DNA of 64,000 nucleotides from Alisma plantago-aquatica (GCA_963693085.1 OY856411.1:117577267-117641266), one strand, 5' to 3'; counted from the first letter of the stretch, positions 12,849 through 25,828 are shown. Notes: generated from the sequence alone by a model not told the origin. Program-made: numbers and translations.

Positions 12849-14480
12849 CTCAGATCTGGTATCTTCCTCTTCTTGTTGATGATATCTTTCAAAAACTTCC
12901 CATATGAGGGTATTTGTTCAATGGCTTCAATCAATGGTATATTTACAGAAAGCTTCCTAAAGTTCTCCAAAAACTTCTTGAATTGTTGATCCATATTTGT
13001 TGCCTTCAAGCTATTAGGATATGGAACCAGTACCGTCTGTGTCCTCTGACGTGCTCTTTTCCACCTCGGATTCTTGAGTTTGCTCCTCCCCTGCATTTCC
13101 TGCCTTGGGTTCTGCTTGCTCCTACTCTGCCACTGAGTCGTCACTGTCATCGGGCTTGATCACCTCAGTCTTCTCAGGCTGTGGGATCAAAGTCTTCTTC
13201 CCACTTCTCAGTAGTATGGCCTTGACCTGCTGGTTCCCCGCTGGAGTGTTAGTATTTCCTGGAAACCCCTATTGAGAAGGCTTTTTCAAAGCCACCACAT
13301 CTGCTGCTAGTTGAGACAAAGTTGTCTCAAAGATCCTCATCTGGGCCCCTTGGTTCTGGAGATCACGCTGGAAATTGTTTATCAGTTGCTCATTTTGCTT
13401 CACTATGTGGTTAAGAATTTCATTTGTGGTCTCCTCTATCGCAGGTCGCTGCTGCTGGTTATTCCTTTGCTGATGTTGTTGATCAGGGTCTTGTAGGAAG
13501 TTGTTTGGATCCTCCCATGAGAATTTGGGATCCTTCCTCCATGTGTAGTCATTGTTCTTGTAGCCTTGTTGCCGCACATACTTCACTAGGCCTTCTTCAT
13601 CCGACGAATTGTTGTCCTTCTCAAGCAACTTCTTTGCTATCAAGTCCAACTTTTCATTTAAGGATGTTATGACTTTGGATTCTCCTATGCTCTTGATCTG
13701 CTCTGTATTGTCTCTCTCATTGCCCCATGCCTGGTTCTTTGCCATATTCTTTAAAATATCCTGACAGGTTGAAGGAGGGTTATTAAGAAAGAACCCCGAC
13801 CCTACACTATCTAAAGTAGTCTGTTCGATTTTTTGCAGCCCAAAATATAACATCTTCACTTGATTTTCTAAATCTATCCCATGGTACGAAACCTTCCTGA
13901 GCATTATCTGAAAGCGCTCCCACACCTCAGAATAAGATTCAGATGCATGTTGCTTGAAGTTGTGAATATTCTTAATCAACTCATTTGTTTTCTCTGGAGG
14001 AAAATATCTTTCAAAGAATGCTTCTACCATTTCATCCCATGTCTCGATTGACTCTTTTGGCAGATCGTGCAACCATTCTTTTGCCTTGTCATCCAGTGAT
14101 GATGGAAACAACTTCAGATAGATGGCGGTTTGAGGAAACCTGTCGACTTTGACCATGTCACTAATTTCCACAAAATTGCTAATATGCACCACTGGATCTT
14201 CATGAGTGTTCCCATAGAATGCATGTAACTTGACGAGTGCTATCTAACCGGGATCAATCTTGTACTGAGCTACATTCACATGATGCTTTTTAATCAGCCC
14301 CATCTGTGCAGCTGAAGAGGATGCCTTTATCCTCTCCCAGATGGTCCTCTCTGCTCCTGGATTTCCTTCCCCCATTGCTTGTTGTGTGGGTGACACTGGA
14401 GAAGTTATTTGGATTGGAGCCTCAACAGTAACTGGAACCTCAGGTGTAGCTTCTCTATAGTCAGTGGTCCTCGTTGCCAC
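12836..14480 (-). pseudogene. A1 gag remnant
   Basis: Three frames follow each other: 14480-14244 (N-terminus), 14192-13269 (capsid core, 307 codons) and 13150-12836 (C-terminal part). The core has ERYFPPEKTNELIKNIHNFK and NQAWGNERDN, typical of Athila Gag, and a Gln-rich tail. No CCHC knuckle is seen. The start near 14480 lies about 170 bases from the primer-binding site. A stop near 14243 and a break between 13269 and 13150 interrupt it. Confidence 0.82.
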
Positions 14481-14653
14481 TATATACTAGTACCTGAAAG
14501 ATTGAAAATAGTTAGCCAAGGTTCCTCTAGAGAAAATGTGATATATGGAATAAAAATATATATATTATTATTATTATTATTTAAATTGCACAAAAATTAA
14601 AGGTGGCCTAGAGTGGCCGACTACAGCACTTGTAGTGTTGCGACGTTGCCACC
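14481..14653 (-). other. A1 leader between primer-binding site and gag
   Basis: No ORF is evident. A short TTA-type microsatellite run lies near 14560-14585. Confidence 0.5.
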
Positions 14654-14671
14654 TCCCCAACAACGACACCA
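14654..14671 (-). other. A1 primer-binding site (Asp-tRNA type)
   Basis: The minus strand reads TGGTGTCGTTGTTGGGGA. It differs from the A2 site TGGCACCGTTGCCGGGGA mainly by C-to-T or G-to-A type changes, which fits decay of a shared tRNA-complementary site. Confidence 0.82.
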
Positions 14672-14677
14672 AAAACT

Positions 14678-16126
14678 TGACAAGCAAACCGTGCGTAAAA
14701 ATGCAAGTGTACGCGTCGAGTAATATAGGCCTTGTGAGGCCCGAGTCAAACTCAGGGAGACGTAGTCTCAGTGACTACTACTAACTACAGTACGATCAGC
14801 TAAGCCGGTTGAAAATGTTGAATTGAGTTTTTAATCAAATAAAAGAAAATTAAGAGAAAATTAAGAGAAAATGAAAATGGTTGAATTCCATAGGGTTACC
14901 AGTTTTACCACGGGGTCTTGTTGTATATTATCTCTACCAAATGAACATAAATTCCTACTTTTAAACTGGATAGAAAGCATGTAGCCCGAGTTGCTCGCTC
15001 CCGCGATACAATTCACTACCTAAATCTAAGCCAATTCCACGTCGGTGGGAATTTATTCTTAGTTTAGGTGCATTAATGAAAACTTTGGGTTCTTTCCACT
15101 ACCCATACGTCACCTATTCCAAGGAACGCGTAGGGTAGTGTACAAGTTATGGTTTTCTAATCGTAAATCCCCATTCCAGAGTGATTATTGGTCTAATACC
15201 TTATCAATGATGATCAAGCAGTGACAAGTCATTCAAATCCACACTTATATATCCAGGAATAAAGAGAAACTTATACTAAATCAAATAAATAGTCAATACA
15301 ACGATTCCCTGGGGTACTCCCTGGTCCTAAGGAAAAGAGGGGTTTAGCCCCACATGATTTTCAATTGAAAATACATGGAAGGAGAGAAGCAAAACGTGGG
15401 AAACATGAAAGAGATTCATGTAACCCCTAGAAAGACAGTGCTCCGGATGATCCTCCTCAAGAAAAGTGTGTTCTACAGTCTTCCGGCAGTAGAAACGTCC
15501 GTTGGAGGTGCTCGAATCGTCCGATTGTGATCCTTCAGCTCCGTACTTCTCTCCTCCTCTTATTTGTCTGTCGTGCGGTGCAAAAGGTCATCCCCTTTAG
15601 GTCTGGCCATCCTCCCTTTTTGTCCTAGGTCACTTATGGTACCACATAACGTGGACTGTTAGATCTAGGTGGCCGATTTAGATTACTGAATTTTGACAGA
15701 GTCGGTGGCAGCGACTGCATCGAGCTTTAGTCAGTCTCTGGCTGAGTCGGTACCATCGACTGGAATGTTGATGGCACCGAGCTGATGCGAGATTTTCCCT
15801 TCCTCTATGATGCTATCTCAGTGGTATCGAATCTTTTGCTTGACTGTGGACTTGTCTCTGATGTCATCTCGGTGGCACCGACTTGTTTGGTCGGTGGCAC
15901 TGACTCCTCAAATATATGGACTTTCTTGAAATTTGACAAAGACCATGTATTAAGCCGAGAAATATATAAAATAATATAATTACGATGAAATAAGTATAGT
16001 TTGATGCACAAAGAGTATACAAGCCAATTATCAAGATTTATGCACATATATAAACAAATTGGCTAACAAATGCACAAAATGAATGTAAACTAGGCCTGTA
16101 ATAAGCGATTCAAAACTCGTACATCA
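14678..16126 (-). repeat. A1 5' LTR with GTCGGTGGCACCGAC words
   Basis: The 3' end (minus) is GTCA at 14678, followed by AGTTTT and the primer-binding site. The 5' end is placed at TGATGTACG (16126), just where similarity to the A2 LTR begins on the right; that boundary is inferred. Palindromic words lie at 15701-15715, 15746-15760, 15869-15881 and 15890-15904. No coding sequence is seen. Confidence 0.65.
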
Positions 16127-16545
16127 ACCGGCTCGGCTGGGGTGGGAGAACTCCCACTTAAAAGTTTGAAATGATCGTTTGAATTTGAATGGAGCGCCGC
16201 TCTGAGGGGTGGCAGTCGGTCATCTGGAGCAGCTGAGATGATTGACTGGGGCAAGCAAGTCGGTTGTTTGGAACAGATGAATTGATCGACTGGGGCAAGT
16301 GAGCCGGTCATCTTGAGAAGATGAACCGATCGGCTGGGGTAAGCGAGCCAATCATCCAGAGAAGATTAACCGATCGGCTCATGTCCTGAATCTACAGAAA
16401 TTACAAGTTTTTGGTGAGAATAAAGTTGAATTGTGATGAAAGGAAGCAAATAGCCATTTGTTTCTTTTTACTTGATAAAGATAGGAATTTTCATGTGACA
16501 AGACTAAAAACGCTGTGAAAAAGGGTGCTAGATTAGCACGCATCA
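16127..16545 (-). repeat. A2 partial 3' LTR with 44-bp tandem array
   Basis: It is homologous to 27490-27910. About four copies of a 44-bp unit, core GATCGACTGGGGCAAGTGAG, occupy 16210-16384. Each carries an ATCGATCGG-type or CCGATCGG word at the junction between units. Confidence 0.8.
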
Positions 16546-16842
16546 AAATACCATAGACTTAATCATTTTCTTATCCTCATGCAATTAAAATAATTCTATT
16601 TCTTTTTGTAAACAACATCTTCATCCTCCCTTAATTAGCAATATCTTTTATCCTTTTCATGGCCAAGAAACCATCTCCTAGAATCACAAAATAAAATTTT
16701 TATATTTCTTACAACAAACATTTTTTATAACTTTCTCTTTCAAACCTATACTTTGTAAAAATATTCTTAATCCTACTTGCGCTTCGACACTCAAAAATTT
16801 ATTTTATTATTTTTTTTTGGCACGGGTATGAGAAAAAGTGAG

Positions 16843-17180
16843 GTGTGGAAGAAGCATCCCTCCTCTATTCGACTCTGGATTTTAATTTCATGGACTGGTG
16901 GTTACATTGACCACAATTTTTTGTGTGTGCCCCTATTACTTTTACGAGGGGTGTGCAAGAATGATCCCTCCTCTATTCGACTCGGGATTTTAATTTCATG
17001 GACTTGTGGTTACATTGACCAGAATTCTTTTTTGTGTGCCCCTATTACATTTACGAGGGGTGTGGAAGAATGATCCCTCCTCTATTTGACTCGGGATATT
17101 GACCACAATTTTTTTTGTGCTCTTTTATTTGGCATCTTTTGGCGGTACGCCTCTATTAAATTTACAAGGGGTATGAAAGA
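16843..17180. repeat. 109-bp tandem minisatellite, three copies plus a partial fourth
   Basis: Copies start at 16843, 16951, 17060 and about 17170 (GTGTGGAAGA...). They share ATCCCTCCTCTATTCGACTC, TTTTAATTTCATGGACT and CCCCTATTA...TTTACGAGGGG. The third copy has internal replacement near 17095-17150. Confidence 0.88.
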
Positions 17181-17222
17181 AGGGAGAGAGGAGGAGCATG
17201 ATGTGCGGATTATTTTCTCATG

Positions 17223-17324
<102 letters not shown>

Positions 17325-17676
17325 CGAGTGTTGTTGCAGAAGTAAGAAAAATCGTGTAAATACATTATATGAGATAGATTGATCAATTAATCTAATGCTA
17401 AAAATAAGAAAGTTTGCATTTGATTCTATTTTATACTCTAAGGCTTGCCATCTTTCCCAAGAATATTGCTTATTTAGGTATGCAGAACTTGGTATTTTCA
17501 AAAAAGAAATGAAAATTTTGAACAATTTGTGAAATAAAGATTTATCTAATTTTTTAAAAAGAAGATACATTGATTGGCCGACTAGGTAAATGCCAAAGTT
17601 TGAAAAAGGAAAATGCACTCAATTTTGAAATACAAAAGAAAAATGCTAAAAGGGAAGATAAGGGGTGGAACATGTA

Positions 17677-17700
17677 CCACCCACCCCCACCCTAGACTTA
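17677..17700 (-). other. A2 polypurine-tract-like G-rich run
   Basis: The minus strand reads AAGTCTAGGGTGGGGGTGG, preceded by GCTTGGGACGAGCAAA. Athila elements commonly carry such a CTAAG...GGGGG stretch near the 3' LTR. Here the LTR does not start directly after it: about 1.1 kb intervene. It may be a diverged tract followed by inserted DNA. Confidence 0.45.
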
Positions 17701-20340
17701 GAGTTTTGCTCGTCCCAAGCAAACCCTTAGACCGAGATGGAGGGAAGAAGATCACTGTGGTGGTGGATGCTATTGGTGGGAGGAGTAGTAGTTCCCCAGT
17801 AAGGGGAGTGGGGATCTGGGTAGGCCTGTTGGGCCCCATACTCCTCGAAGGATGGGAATCTAGGGGCATAGTTCCCGCATTGCACATACCAAGACTCCTG
17901 TGAATGTTACATAAGATACACGTTGTTGAGTTGGTGGACCTGGCGCTGCTGCTCGTACTGAATCTCATCCAGCAATGGTTGGACCTCGTAGAACCCGTAG
18001 GCATCTGCATCATCATTTGGTCGCCGCCTGGTGCGATGGTGGGGTGGTGGCGATGGACCAGAGGCATCATCGTGAGCCTCCTAGGAAACACTCCTCCTGT
18101 GGGCCTGTGGCTCGGGGATTCGTCTGGGTTTGGGTGCTACAGACTATACCTCTGGATGTGTCCTGGTAGATCGGTGAGCTCAAAGATAAGGTTCACTACT
18201 ACAAATCTTGCATGCAAGGGAAGTTGTAGAACCTCCTGTGAATCCTTGAAGAGAAGGTAGTAGACACCATTTGCACCCATGCAAATGAACTTGCTGCTCT
18301 TCAGGTAGTAATTGTCGATCAGGTGGTTTTTGAGCGGGAGTGGTGTGAAAGGAATGTGGGTGTAGACAAGAAAGATGGCGAGTTGGGTGACGAAATGGCC
18401 AATGCGGAAGGATGATGAGGTGGTACGGATAGCTTGGGTGCTGAAATGTTCCAGAATGAAATTCCCCCAGTTGAAGGGTTCTTCATTCAAGAGGCACCAG
18501 AGGGCTTAGAGTTCAACATAAGTAATGACTCCCTAAGTACCTTCTCTACTGAAAATAGTGTAAGCAAGGATGCGATGGAGGTAGTGGACCACCGGGTTGT
18601 GAATGTTGGAGGCCTTGGGCCCACTAGGAAGGTGGGAGATAAGGTCGATGATCTCAGCCCAAAACTTGTCTCTGTCATAACGGCTGCGGTATGAATCATG
18701 GGGTCGGTCCATGTAACGATCTAACTAGTAATTGTCATCGCCGTCAAGGATGAAATAAGTGAACTGTCAGGTAGATATTTTTAGATTTTCCCCAAAAATT
18801 CAGATCTTTCAACTAGAATTTCCCTGGGAGCAGTGATAGCGAGGGAAAGTAGTAATGAACTCGAGGGTGAGGTCGTTATAGACGGAGGTGACACGATAAG
18901 GGAAAAGGAGGATATGGTTTTTGTGGAGAATGTTGTTGGTGGTGTCTCAGATTCCTAAAGCATCAAGTGTAGTGCCAAAAGCCCATCGGGGAAGGGAAAC
19001 ACCCACAGAAAACATGTCCTCGAAAAATTTTAGCAGTTCGGTGCTGGTAAACTGGATATAACTGTCTGGAATGGGAGTGATGTGGGGTGAACAAGGGGTG
19101 GTGGAATTTGGGTTATTGCTTACCTTTTGTTTGCTCTCCATCTCATGAAAAAGATCCTTATCATCGTGGATGTCATTAAGCATATCCTCGGTGATGTCAG
19201 GTGAGGATTCGCCGGCGAGGGAAGGTGTGCAAAAATGAAACTCGGATTGGGATATGCATTGGCAAGGTCAATCGTGGGAGGATGAGGTGGTGGATTTCTC
19301 TTTGTTTTTGTGGAATCAATTGAACATGGCTGTGGGTGGGTCACGAACCGATTGACTGGTGATGTGAAACAATCGTCTGGTAACTGAAACGGGCAGTTGG
19401 TGATGTTAGATGATCGGTTGAAAAGGTAATTTCCGGCCACAAAACAATCGACTCATTCTGGGAGAAAGTAGGGAAGAAAGGTGGTGAGACGAGCGATTGG
19501 AGATGTGATACGATCGAATGGAGCTATAAAATGGGCATTTCATAGATTGAGACAATCGACTTGCCTGAAAAATGAATGGTGGTGGTGAGAGCGGCGGTCG
19601 GATCGATCGAAGTAACCGCTCGAGCTCCAAGAAGGGGGGATGAGCGGCTGACATCTCAATCACTCAGCTGGAGAAGCTGGAGGCTGATCAGTTGACATGC
19701 GGGCCCGTTCCACACGTAGAGGGTTGGAGGTGAGTGAATGGTGGCACAGGAGGTCGACTGGGTGCAAATTTGCTCGGTGTGCAGAGGAAGTGAGGTTAGC
19801 GGCGCCAACAGTGGGTGGTTGATCCGGTCGACTGGGACCAAATCCACTCGGTGTGTAGAAGAGATGAGGTGAGTGGTGTGAGCAGCGGGTGGCACATGGA
19901 GGCACTCGGTCGGCCAAGAGAGGCTCTCAGTTGGCCTATAGGTCGCTCGATCTACTCATGATCGAGGGCTCAGTTGAGTGTGTGGTGGCTAGGTTAGAAG
20001 AAAATGAGGGTGTGGTGAAGTGCTCAACTCGGCCAAGTTATATAGCCAATTGAAGGTGTGAACCGATCGTTTTTCTACCTAAGTTGATCAGTTCGCACTG
20101 TTTGGACAACACTTACGTAGGGGGAATCCAATGTGTTGGGGCAGATCGATGTATGGGGAAAAGGGGGGGGGGTTCGAGGGATGCGTGATTGAATTGAGCT
20201 AATCGGTTGAGATGCCAAACAACCGTTTAGGCTGCAGAAGGGGCCGCCGTTTAGGAATAACAAACCGATCAGTTGGCTTATCAAAAAAAGGAAATATAAC
20301 ATGATGAAATAACAAGGAAAAGAAGATGCAATAGAAGGAA
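17701..20340 (-). other. A2 long post-integrase region without a convincing ORF
   Basis: This is about 2.6 kb between integrase and the G-rich run. Some Athila elements carry an env-like ORF here; I find no frame with a signal peptide or membrane segments. 19320-20280 is rich in ACCGATTGACTGG, CGATCGAATGG, ACCGATCAGTTGG and similar words, related to those in the A2 LTR. GTTGGGAGGAAACCCAAC-like sequence near 20345 marks the end of integrase. Confidence 0.6.
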
Positions 20341-20429
20341 GATAGGGTTGGGTTTCCTCCCAACAAGCGCCTTGTTTTACGTCAGAGGCTCGACAGATGA
20401 GAGACATGTTTATTGATATTCTGAGGGAG

Positions 20430-21530
20430 AATGAGGGTCGGTCAAGTTAAGATCTTCCAAGGATGAGCGTTTATTGGTATCTGAAGTGACAAGGTCTTCA
20501 ATGTTTATGCATCTTTTGAGTCGATGCTCATTAACCTTAAATTCACCCAAAACTTTATCCCAAAGAAGAAAGGTACCATGTGGATGGGCACATTTGATGA
20601 GGTAGGGACCATACTATCTGGAATTAAGCTTTCCAGGAAAAAGCCTTAGTCTGGAATCAAACACTAGAACCTTGTCACCTTCTCTAATGTCCTTGCACTT
20701 GATGTGACTATCATGCCATAGTTTAGTTCGATCCTTGTAGATTCTCACATTTTTATAAGCACTCAGTCTAATTTTGTCTAGTTCATTCATTTGGAGGAGA
20801 CATTTTTCTCCGACTACAGAAAGGTCAAAATTCAGGATTTTGATGGCCCAGTTGGCCTTGTGTTCTAATTCTATTGGGAGGTGGCATTATTTGCCATAAA
20901 TCAACATGAAAGGGGTGGTTCCTATGGGGCGGTTCTGTATGCCTACAAAGAATCATTAATTTTCAATGCCAAATCTTTCCTAGTGTGACCAATAGTTTTT
21001 TCTAAAATAAATTTGATCTACCTATTGGATACTTCAACCTTCCCACTAGTCTAAGGATGGTAAGGAGTGACAAGTTTGTGGCAGACCCCATATTTCTTCA
21101 ATAATGCCTCAAACTTTTCTCTATAAAATGGGATCCCCCATTAGAAATGACAGTGTTGGGACTCCGAATCTAGGGAAAATAATGTCTTTAAAGAGTTTTT
21201 CAATAAGTTTAGAATCACAAATTTTAGTAGGTACAACTTCGACCCACTTTGACACATAATTGACTACAACTAACATGTAGGTAAACCCATAAGAAGACGG
21301 AAATGGGTCCATGTCGTCAATTCCCTAGACGTCAAAATTTCTAACTCATGCCAAGAGGTTAGGGGCATTTGGTCATGCTTGGATATGTTACCCATCGTTT
21401 GACATTGGTTACAATGACAACACATAATCATAAGTCTTTGAAGATGGTGGGCTAATAGAACCCACACTGCAGCACTTTCCTGGCTATTTTCTGGGAACTC
21501 ATGTCTCCACCATAGGGGCCAGAATGACAT
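20430..21530 (-). pseudogene. A2 integrase remnant
   Basis: Pieces at 21530-21270 and 21312-21121 carry the zinc-finger Cys pair (CHCNQCQTMG) and the core around YVSKWVEVVPTK and FPRFGVPT. An in-frame stop interrupts the HP-TSG motif near 21045, although the Glu-containing KVEVSN follows. The C-terminal part continues to about 20430 with further stops. The copy is more decayed than A1. Confidence 0.8.
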
Positions 21531-21556
21531 TGTTCCAGAATGTCATTGCTTTCTTC

Positions 21557-22350
21557 CTAAGAAGCACAACGATGATACAAACCATCGACACAAAGTATAA
21601 AGAGATAAGGTTCATCCCAATAATAGTTTTTTATGTCATGTAAAAATTTAGCTTTAGAATGTCCCTTGTACTCAGGGTGCAATACACCAACAGCTAAATA
21701 ATTTACAAAATCGACAAACCAAGGGAATTGGGAGTCTACCCTAAGCAGTTGGTCATCAGGTAGAGATTCATTTATGGGGGTGTCATCGGGTTGGATATAG
21801 CTAAGTAGACTTAGGTTGTCAGTCACGACGTTTTCAGAACCCTTTTTTTCTAGGATCTCTAGATCAAACTCCTGTAACAGCAAAATCCACCTTATGAGTC
21901 TAGGTTTGGAATCCTTCTTGGTCATGAGGTAGCGAATGGCTGCATGATCAGTTTAAATGATGACATTGGAGCCAACTAAGTATGAGCAAAATTTATCAAA
22001 GGTATAGACAATGGCTAGAATTTCTTTTTTGGTCAAAGTGTAATTTCGATGAGCTTCATCTAAGGTCTTGGATGCGTAGTATATGACATGATGTTTTTTA
22101 TCAACTCACTGTCCTAAGATGGCACCTACAACAAAGTCACTAGCATCGCACATGATTTCAAAGGGCAGGGCCCAATCTGGTGCACGAATGATTGGAGTGG
22201 TTATGAGAGCATTTTTTAAACATAGGAAGCTATCCATGCATGCTTTGTTAAAATGGAAAGGCACCTCTTTTTGAAGAAGGTTGGTGAGAGGCTTTGTGAT
22301 TTTAAAAAAGTTACAGATGAATCACCTATAGAAACCGACATGTCCTAAGA
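21557..22350 (-). pseudogene. A2 RNase H remnant
   Basis: The open piece 21925-21557 carries [18 protein letters not shown] and the [10 protein letters not shown] motif, where DHLS is usual, so the RNase H end is altered. Upstream to 22350 the RNase H start is recognisable (CDASDF-type, YYASKTL-type text) but stops and a frame change interrupt it. Confidence 0.72.
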
Positions 22351-22354
22351 AGGC

Positions 22355-23071
22355 TCAGATGTCTTTGACTGAGGTTGGAGGTGGAACCTTGGTGATAACT
22401 TCAATTTTTTCTTTGTCGACTTCTATGCCTTTGTTTCTTACTCTATGGCCTAGAACAATGCCCTTCTTAACCATGAAATGACACTTTTCCCAATTAAGGA
22501 CTAAGTGTGACTTAATACATCTATCAAGAACAAGGGAGAAATTTCTAAGGCAAGAGTCGAAACTATCTCCATAGATAGAGAAGTCGTCCATGAACACCTC
22601 CATGATGGTTTCAGTCAATCCTGCAAAGATGGTGGACATACACCGTTGGAAAGTGGCTGGTGCATTGCACAAGCCGAAGGGCATTCGTCTAAAAGCATAA
22701 GTGCCAGCGGGACATATGCAAGTTGTTTTTTCATAATCTTCAAGATGAATAGGAATCTGATAAAATCCTAAATAGCCATCTAGATAACAAAAGTATTGTT
22801 GATGGGCTAAGCGTTCAAGAACTTGGTCTAGAAAGGGAAGTGAGAAGCGGTCTTTCCTAGTTGCTTTATTGAGTTTCCTATAGTTAATACACATTCTCAA
22901 TCCTTTGATGGTGCGGGTGGGAATGAGTTTTTTCTTCTCATTTCTAATGACAGTGGACCCTCCCTTTTTGGGAACAACTTGAACTGGGATGACCCATGGG
23001 GATTCGAAGATGGGGTAGATGATTCCTACAGTCAAAAGTTTGATCACCTCTAGATGGACAACATCCGTCAT
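22355..23071 (-). pseudogene. A2 reverse transcriptase domain (238-codon open piece)
   Basis: This is the best preserved RT in the window. Motifs in order are VVPKKGG, MCINYRKLNKAT, YLDGYLGFYQIPIH, MPFGLCNAPATFQ and the catalytic VFMDDFSIYG, then HLVLNWEKCHFMV. Length and motif spacing match a complete Athila RT palm and fingers. It overlaps the upstream protease-side frame by four bases (23068-23071), so it is out of frame with it. Confidence 0.88.
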
Positions 23072-24200
23072 GTTTGGGTTGAGTTTTTTTGTGGATTTTG
23101 GGAGGGTTTGTTGTCTTCTTTCATTGGGATTTTGTGAATGTAGATGGATTGATCTATTCCAACTAGATCTGTCATTTTGTACCCCAAGGTAGTTCCTCTT
23201 TTCCTAAGTTCACCCATAAGTGTCTTTTCTTGTTCAAGAGTTAGGTCAGAATTTATGATGACAAGGCACAATTGGTGTTCATCAAGAAAGGCATATTTCA
23301 AACCTATGGGAGGATTCTGCATGTCTGAGTCCTTGGGTGGTTTAGGTTTTTCTTCCATGATGGAGATCATTTTAAGGTCCTCAATTTTAGCATTAGGGAT
23401 CTCCTCATAATTATCTAAATTAGCCTTACATTGATCTAATTGTTCATTGTCAAAGTCACATTCAGGGGGGTTAGTGAGGTCTATGTGTAGGGGCTCATCA
23501 ACTAGCTCTCATTCCTAACTCAGTTGAGATAATTTATCAATGCAGTCAAGGAGACATACCTCTTCCTAGAAACTAGGCCCTTTCATGCTTTCAAACACCC
23601 TAAACTCTAAGGTTTGCTTCCCTAATCTTAACAGAATGGTCCCAGTCTCAACATCAATCAAGGATCGAGCTGTGGCTAAGAAAGGATGACTAGAAATGAG
23701 AGGGTAACACAAATCTTATTTTATGTCCATGATCACAAAGTCACAAGGGACATAGGTATCTTTCCCAACCTTAATTGGAATGCCTTCTATGATCCACATA
23801 GGTTTGGTCATGGATGAGTCCGCCAGTTGGATGGTCATGGTTGTGGGTAACATGTCATTGAATCCTAATCTTTTGTAAAAGATATAGGGCATGATGGATA
23901 TACTTGCTCCTAAATCAGCGAGGCCCTTTCTACAAGCATTATCACCTAAGTAGAATCCTATTCCAAAAGAGCCAGGGTACTTCTATTTTTTAGGCATTTT
24001 ACTTTGGATTATGTCTGAAGTGGTCTTAGAAAGTTTGACAATCTCATATTCTTCTGTATCATACTTCCTAGTCAAGAGGGATTTCATGTATTTGGACTAG
24101 GCAGGCATGTATGCTGAAGTATCAAGGAAGGGAATGTCGACATGTAATTTTTTCATAACATCCCTAAATTTCATGAAGAAGGCGCCGAGCCTTGTTTATT
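23068..24200 (-). pseudogene. A2 protease and linker remnant
   Basis: The piece 23370-23068 is the protease-RT linker. Upstream, on the minus strand near 23910-23930, DLGASISIMP-type protease active-site text is readable, with stops between. The arrangement parallels the A1 protease. Confidence 0.65.
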
Positions 24201-24435
24201 TAAGGTGGGCTTGGTAGGGAGGTCATGGTTTGTAGATTGATTCTTTGACTTCTGCCTGAGGAGGTTTAGGGATGGCTGGTTTAGGTGTAGCTTTAGGTTC
24301 AACAACTACCATGTCCTCATTCTTGAATTCTAGAGGTGTGGCTGAAGGGTTTTCTGGAGGGGGAGGTGAGTTCACCTTTCCCGAATGAGTATAAACAACC
24401 TTGAGTTGTTTGGGATGCTTGGGGTTGTTTTTAGG

Positions 24436-25828
24436 CTACCCAACAAAAGTGTCGACAGGGGGATTCTGTTGGGCAAACAATCGGGCTAGCTGGGTGTACG
24501 TTGCCTTTTGATGAGGTTGTTGGGCAATGATGATTTGTTCCAAGGTATCTATCCTTTCATCAGCTGAAGGAGTGGGAGTAGGAACATTTGGTGGTGGTTG
24601 AGGAGGTGGCTGGTTGAGATTTTGAGGAGGGAGGTTCAAGTTTTGAAAATATTGTCCTTGATATGGTGGTCAGTTTGGGTGATTGCCCTTAGTTCCCAAA
24701 ATTCCTTTGATTGTTGTATGGCAACCCAAGTGGTGGTCAATTATTGTTTTGAGGGTAGGGAGGCCTTTGTTGGGATTGGAGTTGGCTAGAGTTTTCAGCA
24801 CCTGCAAGGTTCCCATATTGGAATCCACGATGGTTTCTAGTTTGATTGGGATTGTAGTAACCCTGACCACGTATGGTGTGAATGGATTTAGGTCCTTTGA
24901 TTGTTGACCTAATTCTGGTTGCATGGGGGTGTTGCAAAGATATTGGCAGTGTAGGGTGATGTGATCATATCCTTGGCAGATGCCACAAAGAGAGTCTACA
25001 ACTTTTATTTGTTGGGGTAACTCTCTATAGGTGCCTAGGGATGACTCTAAACGATCTTTTTTTAGAGTAACTAATTTTAGACTTTCTTCTATGCTTTGGA
25101 TATAAGGATCAACTTTAGCCTTGGCTACTTTAAGGATTCCACCAATTCCCCTTCTAGCCTTTATTTCAGAATCATGTTTAACCACCTCCCATGCACTGGT
25201 CAGACTTTGGTGCATGAAATTCCCTCTAGATGAGGAATCAAGAAAAAAATTTGGTATCATCATCAACACTACGATAAAAGATTTATATGAGTTGGGCTTG
25301 AGAAATATCATGATGGGGCCATTTTCTAAGTAATTCCTTGAACCTTTTCCAAGCTTCTCCTAGGGATTCTCCTGGGGACATAGAAAAGTGAGTGATTGGT
25401 CCCCTAATTTCATAGGTGAGAGAAGGAGGGTAAATTTGTTCAAGAAACTTATTTTGTAGAACCTCCTAAGTTGTGACATGTTCCTCACTCTCCATGGTGT
25501 TGTACCAGCTACTATCTTGGCCCATGAAAGAGTATTTGATCAATCTAAGGTGGATCACATCTTCAGAGATTCCTGGGAGTTTGTTCAAGGAACAAAGGTC
25601 AATGAACCTTTGAAGATGATCTTGGCAACTTTCCCCATTGTTTCTAGAGAATGGGTTTGCTTGGATCATGCTGATGCATTGGGTTTGGATCTCAAATCGG
25701 AGGGAAATAATGTTAGGAGGCACGACTGGGTGTTGGGCATAGGCAGATTTGGGAACAGAAAAATCTTTTAATTGTTTTTGCCTTTTGGCTTCCCTCCTAT
25801 TGGCCTCTAGAGTTTCTTGTTCATCCAT
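24436..25828 (-). pseudogene. A2 gag remnant
   Basis: Pieces are 25828-25466 (capsid start; DEQETLEANRREAKRQKQ and NPFSRNNGESCQDHLQRF), 25311-24670 and 24639-24436 (a Pro/Gln-rich tail with VDTFVG). A CXICXXYDH-like knuckle (CGICQGYDHITLHC) lies in the middle piece. Frame changes separate the three. The start near 25828 is about 350 bases from the primer-binding site. Confidence 0.78.

Larger units (their letters stand above)
8818..16126 (-). mobile_element. A1: Ty3/gypsy retrotransposon, Athila-like, truncated at its 3' end by T1
   Basis: Minus-strand order from the right is LTR (about 16126-14678), a primer-binding site matching the Asp-tRNA type used by Athila, gag, protease, RT/RNase H, integrase and a 3' non-coding stretch. 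It is cut at 8818, where T1 begins. The integrase end followed by GGGAGGCAACCC (near 9030) is a common Athila arrangement. All reading frames are broken. Its 3' LTR must lie beyond T1, outside the window. The right boundary is the least certain point. Confidence 0.85.

Noticed and set aside
17582..18091. Env-like ORF of A2 (170 codons, minus strand)
   Set aside because: Low-complexity composition, no signal peptide, no convincing membrane segments, and located at the G-rich run.
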